DNA of 64,000 nt from CADEGL01 sp050180485 (GCA_050180485.1 JBFXED010000001.1:62001-126000), one strand, 5' to 3'; positions 7,736 to 16,772 are shown, counted from the first letter of the stretch. A program made the numbers and translations. The notes: a model not told the origin generated them from the sequence alone.

Positions 7736-8653
7736 TCAGGGCCGACCGGCGTCAAAGTGCCAGAGGGATACTAGGCCGTCAAGGGTAAGTCGTTCAATAA
7801 GCTTTGTTTTTCCGGTCAAAGCGGCCATGGCACCGGACAAAAGCTCGTCGTCCTCGCGGACCTTGATCTCGCGCACCGGCAGGCCCCGGGCCAACCCCCG
7901 TTCGGTCTCCAACCAAACCAAAGCCTCGCTTTCGCCACCGATGGCGTCGACCAGCTTGACGTCGCGGGCCTGGCGGCCCGTGAAGATGCGGCCGTCGGCC
8001 AAGGGCAAGACCTGGTCCTTGGGCAGTTTCCGGCGCTCGGCTACGAGCGTCACGAACATGTCGAACATGTCCATGATCACCACCTTGGCCGCCTCGCGCG
8101 CTTCCTGGGTCAGGGGCTCGAAGGGCGAGGGGGTGGCTTTCAGGGGCGCGCTTTTGATGGCCTCCATGTCGACGCCCAGCTTCTTGAGCAGGCCCGTCAC
8201 GTCGGCCGATTGCAGAATGACGCCGATCGAGCCCGTAACCGTGCCTTCGTGCGCCAGAATCATGTCGCCGCCCAGCGCCACCATGTAGCCTGCGGAGGTC
8301 GCTGTCGTGCCCATGACGACCACGACCGGCTTGTGGGCCGCGACGTCGCGCAGGCTCAGATAAAAGGTTTCGCCGCCGACGACGGTGCCGCCGGGGCTGT
8401 CGATGCGGACGATCAGCGCCTTGACCGAATCGTCCATCGCCAACTTGTCCAGAAGTTCGTCGCGTTTGTCGTCTTCCAGGATCACGCCTTCGACATTGAA
8501 GCGCGCGATATGGTCGCGGCCGGAAAGCACCCGCGGACCGCCGGCCAGGAGGATGATCAGCGCGACCAGGGCCAAGACGGCGGCCGCGCGCCAGAGCGAC
8601 AGGAGGCGCTTCAAGCGCCGCCTGTCCACCAGCATGTCGGCTTCGAAGGACAT
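7736..8653 (-). CDS. sppA: signal peptide peptidase SppA (short form)
   Basis: Membrane-anchored serine/lysine protease that degrades released signal peptides. One N-terminal membrane helix (about residues 22-38) is followed by a ClpP-like domain. The likely nucleophile is Ser120 (TATSAGYMVA) and the general-base Lys is Lys172 (KSAPLKATPSP); the 52-residue spacing matches the Bacillus SppA pair. The GSIGVI motif follows the serine region. 305 aa corresponds to the short, single-domain type rather than the 67 kDa E. coli form. It lies 21 bases downstream of rpsA. Confidence 0.93.
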   Translation of the reverse strand: MSFEADMLVDRRRLKRLLSLWRAAAVLALVALIILLAGGPRVLSGRDHIARFNVEGVILEDDKRDELLDKLAMDDSVKALIVRIDSPGGTVVGGETFYLSLRDVAAHKPVVVVMGTTATSAGYMVALGGDMILAHEGTVTGSIGVILQSADVTGLLKKLGVDMEAIKSAPLKATPSPFEPLTQEAREAAKVVIMDMFDMFVTLVAERRKLPKDQVLPLADGRIFTGRQARDVKLVDAIGGESEALVWLETERGLARGLPVREIKVREDDELLSGAMAALTGKTKLIERLTLDGLVSLWHFDAGRP

Positions 8654-8674
8654 GAAAGGGTCCTTTGGGGCGCC

Positions 8675-10363
8675 TTATTCGTCCTTGCTCTTCTTGGACT
8701 TCTTCTCCATGGCCGCGCCCAGGATATCGCCGAGCGAGGCGCCCGAATCGGACGAGCCGAACTGGGCCATGGCCTGCTTGTCCTCTTCCAGCTCGCGCTG
8801 CTTGATCGACAGGAAGATCTTGCGCTCCTTCTTGTCAACCGTGGTGATCAGCGCGTCCACCTTTTCGCCGACGGCGAAACGATCGGGGCGCTGCTCGCTG
8901 CGGTCGCGCGAGAGATCGGCCCGGCGGATGAAGCCCGTCGTGCCGTCGGTCAACTGGACGTCCAGGCCGTTGTCGCGCACGGCGAGGACGGTCGCGGTGA
9001 CGATGTCGCCCTTCTTCACATCCTTGGAGGCAGCCTCGAAGCGGTCTTCGGTAAGCTGCTTGATGCCCAGGCCCACGCGCTCCTTCTCAGGGTCGACCTC
9101 GAGGACGCGCGCCTTGACCATGTCGCCCTTCTTGTAGCGCTTGATGGCCTCTTCGCCCGGCGTGTCCCAATCCAACTCGGAGATGTGGACCATGCCCTCG
9201 ATATCGTCGGACAGGGCTACGAACACGCCGAACTCGGTGATGTTGCGGACCTCGCCCTCAATCTCGCTGCCGACCGGATGGGCCTCGGCGAAGTGCGCCC
9301 AGGGATTGTCCTGGCACTGCTTCATACCCAGCGAGATACGGCGCTTGGTCGTGTCGACGTCGAGGATCATCACCTCGACTTCCTGGCTGGTGGAAATGAT
9401 CTTGCCCGGGTGGACGTTCTTCTTCGTCCAGCTCATCTCGGAGACGTGCACCAGGCCTTCCACCCCCGGCTCCAGCTCCACGAAGGCGCCGTAGTCGGTG
9501 ATGTTGGTGACGCGGCCCTTGAACTTGGTGCCGACCGGATACTTGAGCGCGGCGCCCTCCCACGGATCGGACTCGAGCTGCTTCATGCCCAGCGAGATGC
9601 GCTGCGTCTCCGGGTTGTAGCGCACGACCTGGACCTTCACGGACTGGCCGATCTGCAGCGCGTCGGACGGATGGTTGATGCGGCGCCACGAGATGTCGGT
9701 GACGTGCAGCAGGCCGTCGATGCCGCCGAGATCAATGAAGGCGCCGTAGTCGGTGATGTTCTTCACCACACCTTGGTAGACCTGGCCTTCCTTTAGGTTG
9801 GCGACCAGCTCCGAGCGCTGCTCGGCGCGCGTCTCCTCGAGCACGGCACGGCGCGAGACGACGATGTTGCCGCGCTGGCGGTCCATCTTGAGAATCTGGA
9901 ACGGCTGCGGTGTGCCCATCAAGGGCGTCACGTCGCGGACCGGGCGGATGTCGACCTGGCTTCCGGGCAGGAACGCGACCGCGCCGGACAGGTCGACCGT
10001 GAAGCCGCCTTTCACGCGGCCAAAGATCACGCCGTTGACGCGCTCGGTCGCCTTATAGGCGCGCTCGAGCTCGATCCACGATTCCTCGCGCTTGGCCTTC
10101 TCGCGCGAAAGGGAAGCTTCGCCGTCGCGGCCCTCGATGCGGTCGACGAAGACGTCGATCAGGTCGCCCACCTTGATTTCGGCGGGGCGGCCGGGCGCGC
10201 CGAACTCCTTGAGCGCGATACGCCCTTCGGCCTTGAGCCCCACGTCGACCAGGACATGCTCGCCTTCGACGGCGAGAACGGTGCCCTTCACGACGGTGCC
10301 TTCAAAACTCTTGGTGTTGCGGAGCGACTCTTCGAGCAGGTCGGCGAAATTCTCGGTTGCCAT
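8675..10363 (-). CDS. rpsA: 30S ribosomal protein S1
   Basis: Six S1 (OB-fold) repeats in 562 aa; the central repeats carry the repeated pattern ITDYGAFV/I...EGLVHVSEMSW. S1 binds mRNA and helps the ribosome unfold leaders. The first two repeats are the divergent ribosome-binding ones, and the C-terminus ends in a basic/acidic tail (KKSKKSKDE). AGGA lies about 13 bases before the start, a weak Shine-Dalgarno. A 129-base gap separates it from cmk, enough for a promoter or the autogenous leader known for rpsA in E. coli. Confidence 0.98.
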   Translation of the reverse strand: MATENFADLLEESLRNTKSFEGTVVKGTVLAVEGEHVLVDVGLKAEGRIALKEFGAPGRPAEIKVGDLIDVFVDRIEGRDGEASLSREKAKREESWIELERAYKATERVNGVIFGRVKGGFTVDLSGAVAFLPGSQVDIRPVRDVTPLMGTPQPFQILKMDRQRGNIVVSRRAVLEETRAEQRSELVANLKEGQVYQGVVKNITDYGAFIDLGGIDGLLHVTDISWRRINHPSDALQIGQSVKVQVVRYNPETQRISLGMKQLESDPWEGAALKYPVGTKFKGRVTNITDYGAFVELEPGVEGLVHVSEMSWTKKNVHPGKIISTSQEVEVMILDVDTTKRRISLGMKQCQDNPWAHFAEAHPVGSEIEGEVRNITEFGVFVALSDDIEGMVHISELDWDTPGEEAIKRYKKGDMVKARVLEVDPEKERVGLGIKQLTEDRFEAASKDVKKGDIVTATVLAVRDNGLDVQLTDGTTGFIRRADLSRDRSEQRPDRFAVGEKVDALITTVDKKERKIFLSIKQRELEEDKQAMAQFGSSDSGASLGDILGAAMEKKSKKSKDE

Positions 10364-10492
10364 GGTGTTCAGAACGTCCTTTCGAGGGTTTAGGCCGGCC
10401 GGTTGTCTCCGGCGGTCTGCCGCGTTGAAATGCCCGCGGAACCGGCGCGGCTGTCCGGTGACGCGAAATTCGGATCGATCGGTTTTGTGTCG

Positions 10493-11131
10493 CTAATCGG
10501 CGCTCAGGCCCGTGATGTACTCCAATGCCGCCGCGAAGGCGGCATCCGGACCGAGGTCCGTGGTATCGAGCACGCGGGCGTCTGGCGCTGCGACCAAGGG
10601 CGCGACGTCGCGTTCTCTATCGCGTCGATCGCGGGCCTCGAGTTCCTCCAGAACGGCGGCGTATATAGCCTTTTCGCCCCGCCCCTGCAACTCCAGGGTC
10701 CGGCGCCTGGCCCGCTCTTCGGCCGAGGCCGTGACGAACAGTTTGGCCCGTGCCTGGGGGCAGACGACCGTGCCGATGTCCCGGCCGTCGATCACGGAAC
10801 CCCGCCCGCCAGGGGGATTTGTGGCGAATCGGCGCTGGAAATCGGTCAATTCAGCCCGGACGGGAGGGAATTGGGCCACGATGGCCGCTGCCCGAGCTAC
10901 CCGCTCGGTGCGCAGATCCGGCCGGCCGAGATCGGCCGGGTCCAGCCGTTTGGCCTCCGCCAGCGCGGCCGCGGGGTCAGCCGGGTCGGCACCCGCCTGC
11001 AGCACCCGCCAGGCCACGGCCCGGTAGAGGCTGCCGCTGTCCAGATAGTCGAGGCCGAGATGATCGGCCAGACGGCGCGCGAGCGTGCCCTTACCCGCGG
11101 CGCCGGGTCCATCGATGGCGATGACCAGCAT
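10493..11131 (-). CDS. cmk: (d)CMP kinase
   Basis: NMP-kinase-fold enzyme that phosphorylates CMP/dCMP. The P-loop GPGAAGKGT lies near the N-terminus, the substrate-binding DGRDIGTVV is at mid-protein and the LID arginines RARRR follow. 212 aa. The start overlaps the aroA stop (TGATG), and aroA-cmk-rpsA is a broadly conserved order. Confidence 0.96.
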   Translation of the reverse strand: MLVIAIDGPGAAGKGTLARRLADHLGLDYLDSGSLYRAVAWRVLQAGADPADPAAALAEAKRLDPADLGRPDLRTERVARAAAIVAQFPPVRAELTDFQRRFATNPPGGRGSVIDGRDIGTVVCPQARAKLFVTASAEERARRRTLELQGRGEKAIYAAVLEELEARDRRDRERDVAPLVAAPDARVLDTTDLGPDAAFAAALEYITGLSAD

Positions 11132-12456
11132 CAGACCGCCTCGATCCGCGCGCCGAGGCCGTTCATCAGCGATTGGAAGATCGGGAAGCTGGTTTCGATC
11201 GGCTCGCCATCGTCGACCGACACGGGTTCCTTCGCGACCATGCCGAGGACCAGGAACGACATAGCGATGCGGTGGTCCAATTCGCTTTCGACGCGCGCGC
11301 CGCCTTTGGGCGGGGCGCCGGTGCCCTCGATGGTCAGATCGTCACCCTCGACCGCGACCTTGACGCCGCAAGCGGCCAAGCCATGGGCGATGGCGCTCAG
11401 GCGATCGCTTTCCTTCACCCGCAGTTCGGCCAGGCCGCGCAACCGCGTCGCGCCGTGCGCGCACGCGGCGGCCACGGCCAGGATCGGATACTCGTCGATC
11501 ATGCTCGGCGCGCGGGTGGCGGGAACCTCTACGCCGTTCAGTGTTCCGCCGCGCACCACGAGATCGGCCACGCGCTCACCCGCGACGGACCGCTCGTTGG
11601 CGAGGCGCAGATCGGCGCCCATCTCGTGCAAGGTTTCGATCAGGCCCGCACGCAAGGGGTTGATGCCCACCTCGGGCAACGTGATCTCGGAACCGGGTGT
11701 CAGCAGTGCGGCGACAAGCGGGAATGCGGCCGAGGAGATGTCGGCTGGCACGCGCAAGTCGCGCGCGGTCAGCTCCGGCTGCCCTACCAGCGTTACGGCA
11801 CGCGCGCCGTCCTTTTGCGTTTCCACGCGCAGCTCCGCGCCGAAGTGGCGCAGCATCAGCTCGGTATGGTCGCGTGTAGGTTGGGGTTCGATCACCGTCG
11901 TCTCGCCGGGCGTGTTCAGCGCGGCATAGAGAATGGCGGATTTCACTTGTGCGGATGGCACCGGCAAGCGGTAGGAAATTGGCACGGACTCGCCCGTGCC
12001 GATTACGACCAAGGGCAAACGTCCGCCCGAGCGCGTGAGGAAGTTGGCGCCCATGCGTTCGAGCGGCGCGGTCACGCGCGCCATGGGACGCCTCACAAGC
12101 GAAGCGTCGCCGGTGAAATGCGCCGTGAAGTCGTGAGTTGCGACCAGACCCATGAGAAGCCGCGCCCCGGTGCCGGAGTTGCCCATGTCGAGCACTTGGT
12201 CCGGTTCGCCCAGACCGCCCACACCCAGACCCGCAACGGTCCACGCGCCCGGCGCCCTGCGCTCGACGCGCGCGCCCAGCGCGCGCAGCGCAGCGGCCGT
12301 GCGCAGCACGTCGTCGCCTTCGAGCAATCCTTCGATGCGGCTTTCGCCGATGGCCAGGGCGCCCGTCATGAGCGCGCGGTGCGAGATGGACTTGTCACCG
12401 GGAACCCGGGCCTCACCCTTGAGGGCGCCGGCCGCGCGCGAGACGAGCGGTTTCAC
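11131..12456 (-). CDS. aroA: 3-phosphoshikimate 1-carboxyvinyltransferase (EPSP synthase)
   Basis: Sixth step of the shikimate pathway, supplying chorismate to the trp genes downstream. 441 aa with the N-terminal GDKSISHRA, the PEP-site loop MGNSGTGARL (residues 91-100) and the KESDRLSAIA loop. The region GDASLVRRPM resembles class II (Agrobacterium CP4-like) enzymes. At the position where CP4 has Ala100 this protein has Gly95 (NSGTG), the residue found in ordinary glyphosate-sensitive enzymes. It is the promoter-proximal gene of the minus-strand run; its upstream region is shared with the divergent TIGR02300 gene. Confidence 0.96.
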   Translation of the reverse strand: MKPLVSRAAGALKGEARVPGDKSISHRALMTGALAIGESRIEGLLEGDDVLRTAAALRALGARVERRAPGAWTVAGLGVGGLGEPDQVLDMGNSGTGARLLMGLVATHDFTAHFTGDASLVRRPMARVTAPLERMGANFLTRSGGRLPLVVIGTGESVPISYRLPVPSAQVKSAILYAALNTPGETTVIEPQPTRDHTELMLRHFGAELRVETQKDGARAVTLVGQPELTARDLRVPADISSAAFPLVAALLTPGSEITLPEVGINPLRAGLIETLHEMGADLRLANERSVAGERVADLVVRGGTLNGVEVPATRAPSMIDEYPILAVAAACAHGATRLRGLAELRVKESDRLSAIAHGLAACGVKVAVEGDDLTIEGTGAPPKGGARVESELDHRIAMSFLVLGMVAKEPVSVDDGEPIETSFPIFQSLMNGLGARIEAV

Positions 12457-12564
12457 GGCGCGCGCCTCGTGCGTCGGCGTTGGTCGCGGAGATACGTCGC
12501 TCGGATCATGTTCGGATTCGCTCGAAGAGTTGGGCCGGGGTGCTTGCGCCCTTAAATTTTACTT

Positions 12565-12593
12565 TTGACAGGGGCGGGGGATCATGGCAATTG
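12565..12593 (+). promoter_or_regulatory. possible sigma-70-type promoter before the TIGR02300 gene
   Basis: TTGACA (12565-12570) is a perfect -35 hexamer; 17 bases downstream lies only a weak -10 candidate, CAATTG (12588-12593). It points towards the gene at 12634. Confidence 0.35.
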
Positions 12594-12633
12594 GCTCGAA
12601 AATTAGCCCCAAATCCCCGACCGGAGGCGCTGC

Positions 12634-12978
12634 TTGGCCAAGGCCACATTGGGTACCAAACGCATCTGCCCGAGTTGCGGAGCGCGCTTCTACGATTTGG
12701 ACCGCAATCCGATTACTTGCCCGAAATGCACGAGCGAGTTCGCGCCCGAGGATTTCGTGAAGAGCCGCCGCAGCCGTGCCGCTTCCGCCGCCGCCGCCGC
12801 GAAGGGCAAGAGCAAGCCGCCGAAGCCCGATCCCAAGGCGCCCGTCGAGGATGGGGAGGCGGCCGTCGAGGACGGCGACGAGGAAGACGAGGACGTGATC
12901 GAGGATACGTCCGAACTCGGCGAGGACGAGGATGTGGCCGAAGTCGTCGAGGGCGTTCCGGAGGAAGAAGAGCGCTAA
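12634..12978 (+). CDS. TIGR02300-type protein: FYDLN zinc ribbon with acidic tail
   Basis: 114 residues in two parts. The N-terminal zinc ribbon has two Cys pairs, CPSCGARFYDLDRNP and CPKC, the signature of the uncharacterised alphaproteobacterial TIGR02300 family. A basic Ala/Lys linker (residues ~45-70) leads into a tail dominated by Glu and Asp to the C-terminus. The start is TTG, supported by CGGAGG (12622-12627) 6 bases upstream. Function is unknown; a basic-then-acidic disordered tail after a zinc ribbon suggests a protein- or nucleic-acid-binding role, but that is inference. Confidence 0.85.
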   Translation: MAKATLGTKRICPSCGARFYDLDRNPITCPKCTSEFAPEDFVKSRRSRAASAAAAAKGKSKPPKPDPKAPVEDGEAAVEDGDEEDEDVIEDTSELGEDEDVAEVVEGVPEEEER

Positions 12979-13075
12979 TCGCGGATGCCGGGGGCGATAG
13001 CAGTTGCATCGCCCGCTATGGCACCCTTAATTTCCACCCGTCGCCGGGACCCATCCGGCGGCCGAATTTCGAGAC

Positions 13076-13151
<76 letters not shown>

Positions 13152-13160
13152 ACCTCGCGA

Positions 13161-13196
13161 AAAGGCCCGGCCGTCATGGACCGGGCCTTTGTCTTT
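13161..13196 (+). terminator. intrinsic terminator of the tRNA-Ala gene
   Basis: AAAGGCCCGG and CCGGGCCTTT form a perfect 10-pair stem with a 10-base loop, then TTTGTCTTT. It begins 9 bases after the tRNA. Confidence 0.9.
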
Positions 13197-13212
13197 CGGG
13201 GGTTATCAGCCC

Positions 13213-13241
13213 CTTGAACCGCTCCCGTCAGAGCCCAAATT
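13213..13241 (+). promoter_or_regulatory. candidate heat-shock (RpoH-type) promoter of hsp20
   Basis: CTTGAA (13213-13218), a 15-base spacer and CCCAAATT (13234-13241) resemble the RpoH consensus (CTTGAA ... CCCCATNT). It is the only such pair in the short region between the tRNA terminator and the Hsp20 gene. Confidence 0.45.
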
Positions 13242-13338
13242 AGAGTCGTTACAGACGGCGCCTCCGGGGCTGTCCGCGACGAGGGTGCCCGATGGCGGGG
13301 CCCGCGAACCGCAACTCGCTCGTATGGGGAGGTGCGCC

Positions 13339-13785
13339 TTGACACGATTGTCCGTTTTCAACAGCCCGCTTCTGGTCGGCTTTGACCGGTTCGAGACCAT
13401 GCTGGAACGCGTCGCGAAGTCGCCGGCCGACGGCTACCCGCCCTACAACATCGAACAGACCGGCGAAGGCCGCGTGCGCATCACACTGGCCGTGGCTGGC
13501 TTTTCAGAAAGCGAGCTGTCCGTCCAGATCGAGGACAGGCAGCTCGTGGTCCGAGGCAAGCAGGCGGACGATGGCGACCGTATCTATCTCCATCGCGGCA
13601 TCGCCGCGCGCCAGTTTCAGCGCAGCTTTGTGTTGGCCGACGGGCTCGACGTCATCGGTGCGTCCCTGGCCGACGGGCTGCTCCACATCGATTTACGTCA
13701 GCCGACCGTGGAGGCGCGCACGCGCACGGTCGAAATCAAGTCCGCCGGACGGAATTCCGCTTCACCGGCTGGGGAAGGTAGGTAA
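13339..13785 (+). CDS. small heat-shock protein, Hsp20 / alpha-crystallin family
   Basis: 148-residue ATP-independent holdase. The alpha-crystallin domain spans about residues 32-130 (YNIEQTGEGRVRITLAVAG ... LADGLLHIDL), and the N-terminal LVGFDRFE matches alphaproteobacterial Hsp20 proteins. The open frame extends upstream through the tRNA, so the real start must be later. A TTG at 13339 has GGGAGG (13327-13332) 6 bases before it and gives the family length; an in-frame ATG at 13324 has no ribosome site. The stop is 3 bases from the DUF1150 gene. Confidence 0.9.
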   Translation: MTRLSVFNSPLLVGFDRFETMLERVAKSPADGYPPYNIEQTGEGRVRITLAVAGFSESELSVQIEDRQLVVRGKQADDGDRIYLHRGIAARQFQRSFVLADGLDVIGASLADGLLHIDLRQPTVEARTRTVEIKSAGRNSASPAGEGR

Positions 13786-13788
13786 GAA

Positions 13789-14004
13789 ATGGATACGCAA
13801 GCGACCAAACAGATCACACCCGAGCAGTTCGCCCTGCTCGGTATCACGGACATCGCCTATGTCAAACCCGTCACGGGTGAGACGGGCGAGCAGCTGTTCG
13901 GTATCTATGCGGCCGACGGCCGCCAGGTCGGGGTGATGGCCGATCGCGACGTGGCCTTCGCGGCCGTGCGCCAGAACGAGATGGAGCCCGTCAGCGTCCA
14001 CTAG
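13789..14004 (+). CDS. DUF1150 family small protein
   Basis: 71-residue soluble protein with the DUF1150 pattern (LGITDIAYVKPV ... FGIYAADGRQVGVM-DRDVAFA). The family is restricted to Alphaproteobacteria and its gene is usually next to an hsp20 gene, as here (3-base gap, same strand), so both should be on one heat-inducible transcript. The molecular function is unknown. No membrane segment or cysteine is present. Confidence 0.88.
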   Translation: MDTQATKQITPEQFALLGITDIAYVKPVTGETGEQLFGIYAADGRQVGVMADRDVAFAAVRQNEMEPVSVH

Positions 14005-14051
14005 GCGGCCGGGCGCTTCCTTCGTTAACCGCGGGATGGAGCCGCGTCGCG

Positions 14052-14516
14052 TTAGGCGGCGCGGCTGGCCGTGCCCTGAACGAGAAGGGCGTGGAGCGCT
14101 TTCGCGTCCTTGGTAGCGCGCAGCCGTTCGCAGAAGGCTGTGTCGCGCAAAAGGCGCGACACGCGCGCCAACGCCTTGAGGTGATCGGCGCCCGCGTTCT
14201 GCGGCGCCAGCAACAGGAAAATCAGGTCGACCGGCTGGTCGTCGATCGATTCGAATGGGATCGGCTTTTCCGCGCGCGCGAACACGCCATAGAGCTTGTT
14301 CAACTCCGCCAGCTTGCCGTGCGGAATTGCGATGCCGTTGCCCACGCCCGTGGTTCCCAGTCGTTCGCGTTCCAAAAGGACGTCGAAGATCGCGCGTTCT
14401 GGCAGGCCAGTGACTTCGGCCGCATGCTTGGCCAGGTCTTCCAGCGTCTGCTTTTTGCTCGTGGCCTTGAGGCGCGGGATAACCGCCTCGGGGCTGAGGA
14501 TGTCGACGATGTCCAT
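14052..14516 (-). CDS. ptsN: nitrogen-PTS enzyme IIA (EIIA-Ntr)
   Basis: Regulatory phosphocarrier of the nitrogen-related PTS, 154 aa. The phosphorylated histidine is in GNGIAIPHGKL. EIIA-Ntr relays phosphorylation state to potassium, carbon/nitrogen and envelope regulators rather than moving sugar. It is the last gene of kdsD-lptC-lptA-lptB-rpoN-hpf-ptsN, the standard rpoN neighbourhood; its 5' neighbour hpf ends 15 bases upstream. Confidence 0.96.
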   Translation of the reverse strand: MDIVDILSPEAVIPRLKATSKKQTLEDLAKHAAEVTGLPERAIFDVLLERERLGTTGVGNGIAIPHGKLAELNKLYGVFARAEKPIPFESIDDQPVDLIFLLLAPQNAGADHLKALARVSRLLRDTAFCERLRATKDAKALHALLVQGTASRAA

Positions 14517-14531
14517 GCGAGTGGGTCCGTT

Positions 14532-15116
14532 CTAGTTCCTGATATGGCCAGGGTCGACCCAACCGATATTTCCGTCGGGTCGCCGGTAGATCATGTTCAG
14601 GCCGCCATGTCCGCTGTTGCGGAAAAGCAGGGCGGGCAGGTCGCCCAGGTCCAACCGCGCGACAGCTTGGCTGACTGTAAGCGATTCGATCTGTGCTTTC
14701 ATTTCCGCGATCACAGCCGGCGCATCATGCGCGGGCTCGACCGCCTCTTCCATCTCTCCGGACAGGACGAATTGCTGCGCGGCGGTGATCACGGCATCCT
14801 CGCGCGAGGGATGCGTGTGGTGATCCTCGCGGATGCGCCGCTTGTGCCGGCGCAAACGCGTGGCCAGACGGTCGGACGATGAATCGAACGCTGCATAAGC
14901 CTCGGCCGCGACGGCGTGGCTGCGCAGGGTTAGTCCACGGTGCACGTGTATCGAAATATCCGCCCGGATCATCACGCGGCTTTCACGAGAGAACACGACT
15001 GAAGCTTCTATGGCGCGACCAAAATACTTATCCACCACACCTGCGAGGGTCGCTTCCGCGTGGGTCCTAAGGCTTTCGCCGACGTCGAGTTGCTGGCCTG
15101 CTACCGTAATCTGCAT
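14532..15116 (-). CDS. hpf: ribosome hibernation-promoting factor, long form
   Basis: 194 aa with two domains: an N-terminal HPF/YfiA fold (about residues 1-105, MQITVAGQQLDVG ... VHRGLTLRSHAVA) and a C-terminal dimerisation domain (about 135-192, containing EEAVEPAHD and the end RRPDGNIGWVDPGH). The long form makes 100S ribosome dimers without RMF, as is general outside the gammaproteobacteria. ATG 15116 is chosen for the family N-terminus and for GGAG about 10 bases upstream; an in-frame ATG at 15143 would add 9 residues. Confidence 0.94.
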   Translation of the reverse strand: MQITVAGQQLDVGESLRTHAEATLAGVVDKYFGRAIEASVVFSRESRVMIRADISIHVHRGLTLRSHAVAAEAYAAFDSSSDRLATRLRRHKRRIREDHHTHPSREDAVITAAQQFVLSGEMEEAVEPAHDAPAVIAEMKAQIESLTVSQAVARLDLGDLPALLFRNSGHGGLNMIYRRPDGNIGWVDPGHIRN

Positions 15117-15224
15117 ATCGAAAACGCTCCGAATTCTCATCATAGAGCGCCCTCGAACCCGGACTTGCGGCCGTCAAGGGCGCGGACCTTAAGAGGGCCG
15201 CCCAACCGGAGTCAACACGGGCGG

Positions 15225-16739
15225 TCACGGGCGGTTCGCCCGCCGCTCCAACATTTTCTCGCGGCGGCGCTGGACGGATGACGGAATTCTCATGGCTTCC
15301 CGGTACTTAGCCACGGTGCGTCGGGCGATTTCGACCCCTTCGCCGCGCAAGATCTCGACAATCCGGTCGTCAGACAAGACCTCGTCGACCGTTTCTGCGT
15401 CGATCAGCATGCGGATGCGAAAGCGCACCGATTCGGCGGAATGGGAAGCGCCGCCACCGGCGCTCGGGATGGCAGAGGTGAAGAAATACTTAAGCTCGTA
15501 AACGCCGCGCGGCGTCGCGATGTACTTGTTGGTGGTGACGCGGCTGACAGTGCTTTCGTGCATCGCGATGGCGGCCGCGATGTCACGCAGCACCAGCGGC
15601 TTCAGGAACTGCACGCCGTGGGCGAAGAAGGCATCTTGTTGCCGCACGATCTCGGACGCCACCTTGAGGATGGTATTCGCGCGCTGGTGCAGCGACTTCA
15701 CCAGCCAGCTCGCGGACTGGAAGCACTCCGAGATATAGGCTTTCTCCTCCTTCGTCCGCGCGCCGCGGCTGACACGCGCGTAATAGTGTGCGTTCACCAG
15801 CACGCGTGGCAGGGTGTCGGTGTTCAACTCCACGATCCAGCCGCCGGCATTGTCCGAGCGCATCATCACGTCGGGCGTGATGGCCTGGACAACCGTCGTG
15901 TCGAATGCCAAGCCGGGCTTGGGGTTGAGCGCCTTCAACTCGGCGATCATCTCGGCCAGATCGTCCTCGTCCACGCCGCAGGCGCGCTTCAGGCTCGCGA
16001 AGTCGTGCTTGCCGAGCATGTCGAGATTGTCGAGCAGCTTGCTCATCGAGGGGTCCAGGCGATCGCGTTCCTTCAACTGGATTGCGAGGCATTCCTTTAG
16101 GTTGCGCGCGAAAACCCCGGGCGGATCGAAGCCGCGCAGCCGCTCCAAGGTGGCCTCGATCTGCTCGTTGCTGCAATTGAGCAGTTGGGCCACGCCGTTC
16201 ACGTCGCCGGTCAGATACCCCGTCTCGTCCAGCATATCGATCAGATGCACGCCGATCACGCGGTCGGCGGGCTCGACGACGTCGACATGGAGCTGGTCGA
16301 GAAGATGCTCGCGCAGGCTTTTCTCGCGGCTGACCGTCTGTTCGATCGTGCTTTCGTCGTTTTCAAAGGAGGTCGGACCCGCTCCGCGCGAAAACGCATA
16401 GGCGCCTGCGCCGGCATCCGCCGCATCGGCCGTGCCGCTGTCGGTCCAGACATCCTCGTAGGCGATGTCGAGCGGGACCTCCTCGCGCTCGGCCGTGCGA
16501 TCGTCGGTTCTGTCGCTCCCGTCGGCTTCCGTCTGTTCGCCCGCCTCGCCTTCGGTCGGGGTCTCGCCTTCGCGCTCGCCCTCGCCGCGCTCCAGAAGCG
16601 GATTTTGCTCCAGTGCCTCGTCGACGAACTGCGTCACCTCGACGTTCGACATCTGCAGCAGCTTGATGGCCTGCTGCAGCTGCGGAGTCATAACCAGCGA
16701 CTGCGTCTGCCGCAGATCGAGGCGAGTGTTGAGCGCCAT
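15225..16739 (-). CDS. rpoN: RNA polymerase sigma-54 factor
   Basis: 504 aa. The Gln/Leu-rich region I (LRQTQSLVMTPQLQQAIKLLQ) binds activators, an acidic region II (about residues 55-110) follows, then the core-binding domain. The C-terminal RpoN box ARRTVAKYRE (about 472-481) reads the -24 element. Full length, no missing part. It lies between lptB and hpf, the most conserved rpoN context in proteobacteria. Confidence 0.98.
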   Translation of the reverse strand: MALNTRLDLRQTQSLVMTPQLQQAIKLLQMSNVEVTQFVDEALEQNPLLERGEGEREGETPTEGEAGEQTEADGSDRTDDRTAEREEVPLDIAYEDVWTDSGTADAADAGAGAYAFSRGAGPTSFENDESTIEQTVSREKSLREHLLDQLHVDVVEPADRVIGVHLIDMLDETGYLTGDVNGVAQLLNCSNEQIEATLERLRGFDPPGVFARNLKECLAIQLKERDRLDPSMSKLLDNLDMLGKHDFASLKRACGVDEDDLAEMIAELKALNPKPGLAFDTTVVQAITPDVMMRSDNAGGWIVELNTDTLPRVLVNAHYYARVSRGARTKEEKAYISECFQSASWLVKSLHQRANTILKVASEIVRQQDAFFAHGVQFLKPLVLRDIAAAIAMHESTVSRVTTNKYIATPRGVYELKYFFTSAIPSAGGGASHSAESVRFRIRMLIDAETVDEVLSDDRIVEILRGEGVEIARRTVAKYREAMRIPSSVQRRREKMLERRANRP

Positions 16740-16772
16740 GGTTCCGAAACTGCTCGGGGCGCGAAGCGCCGT

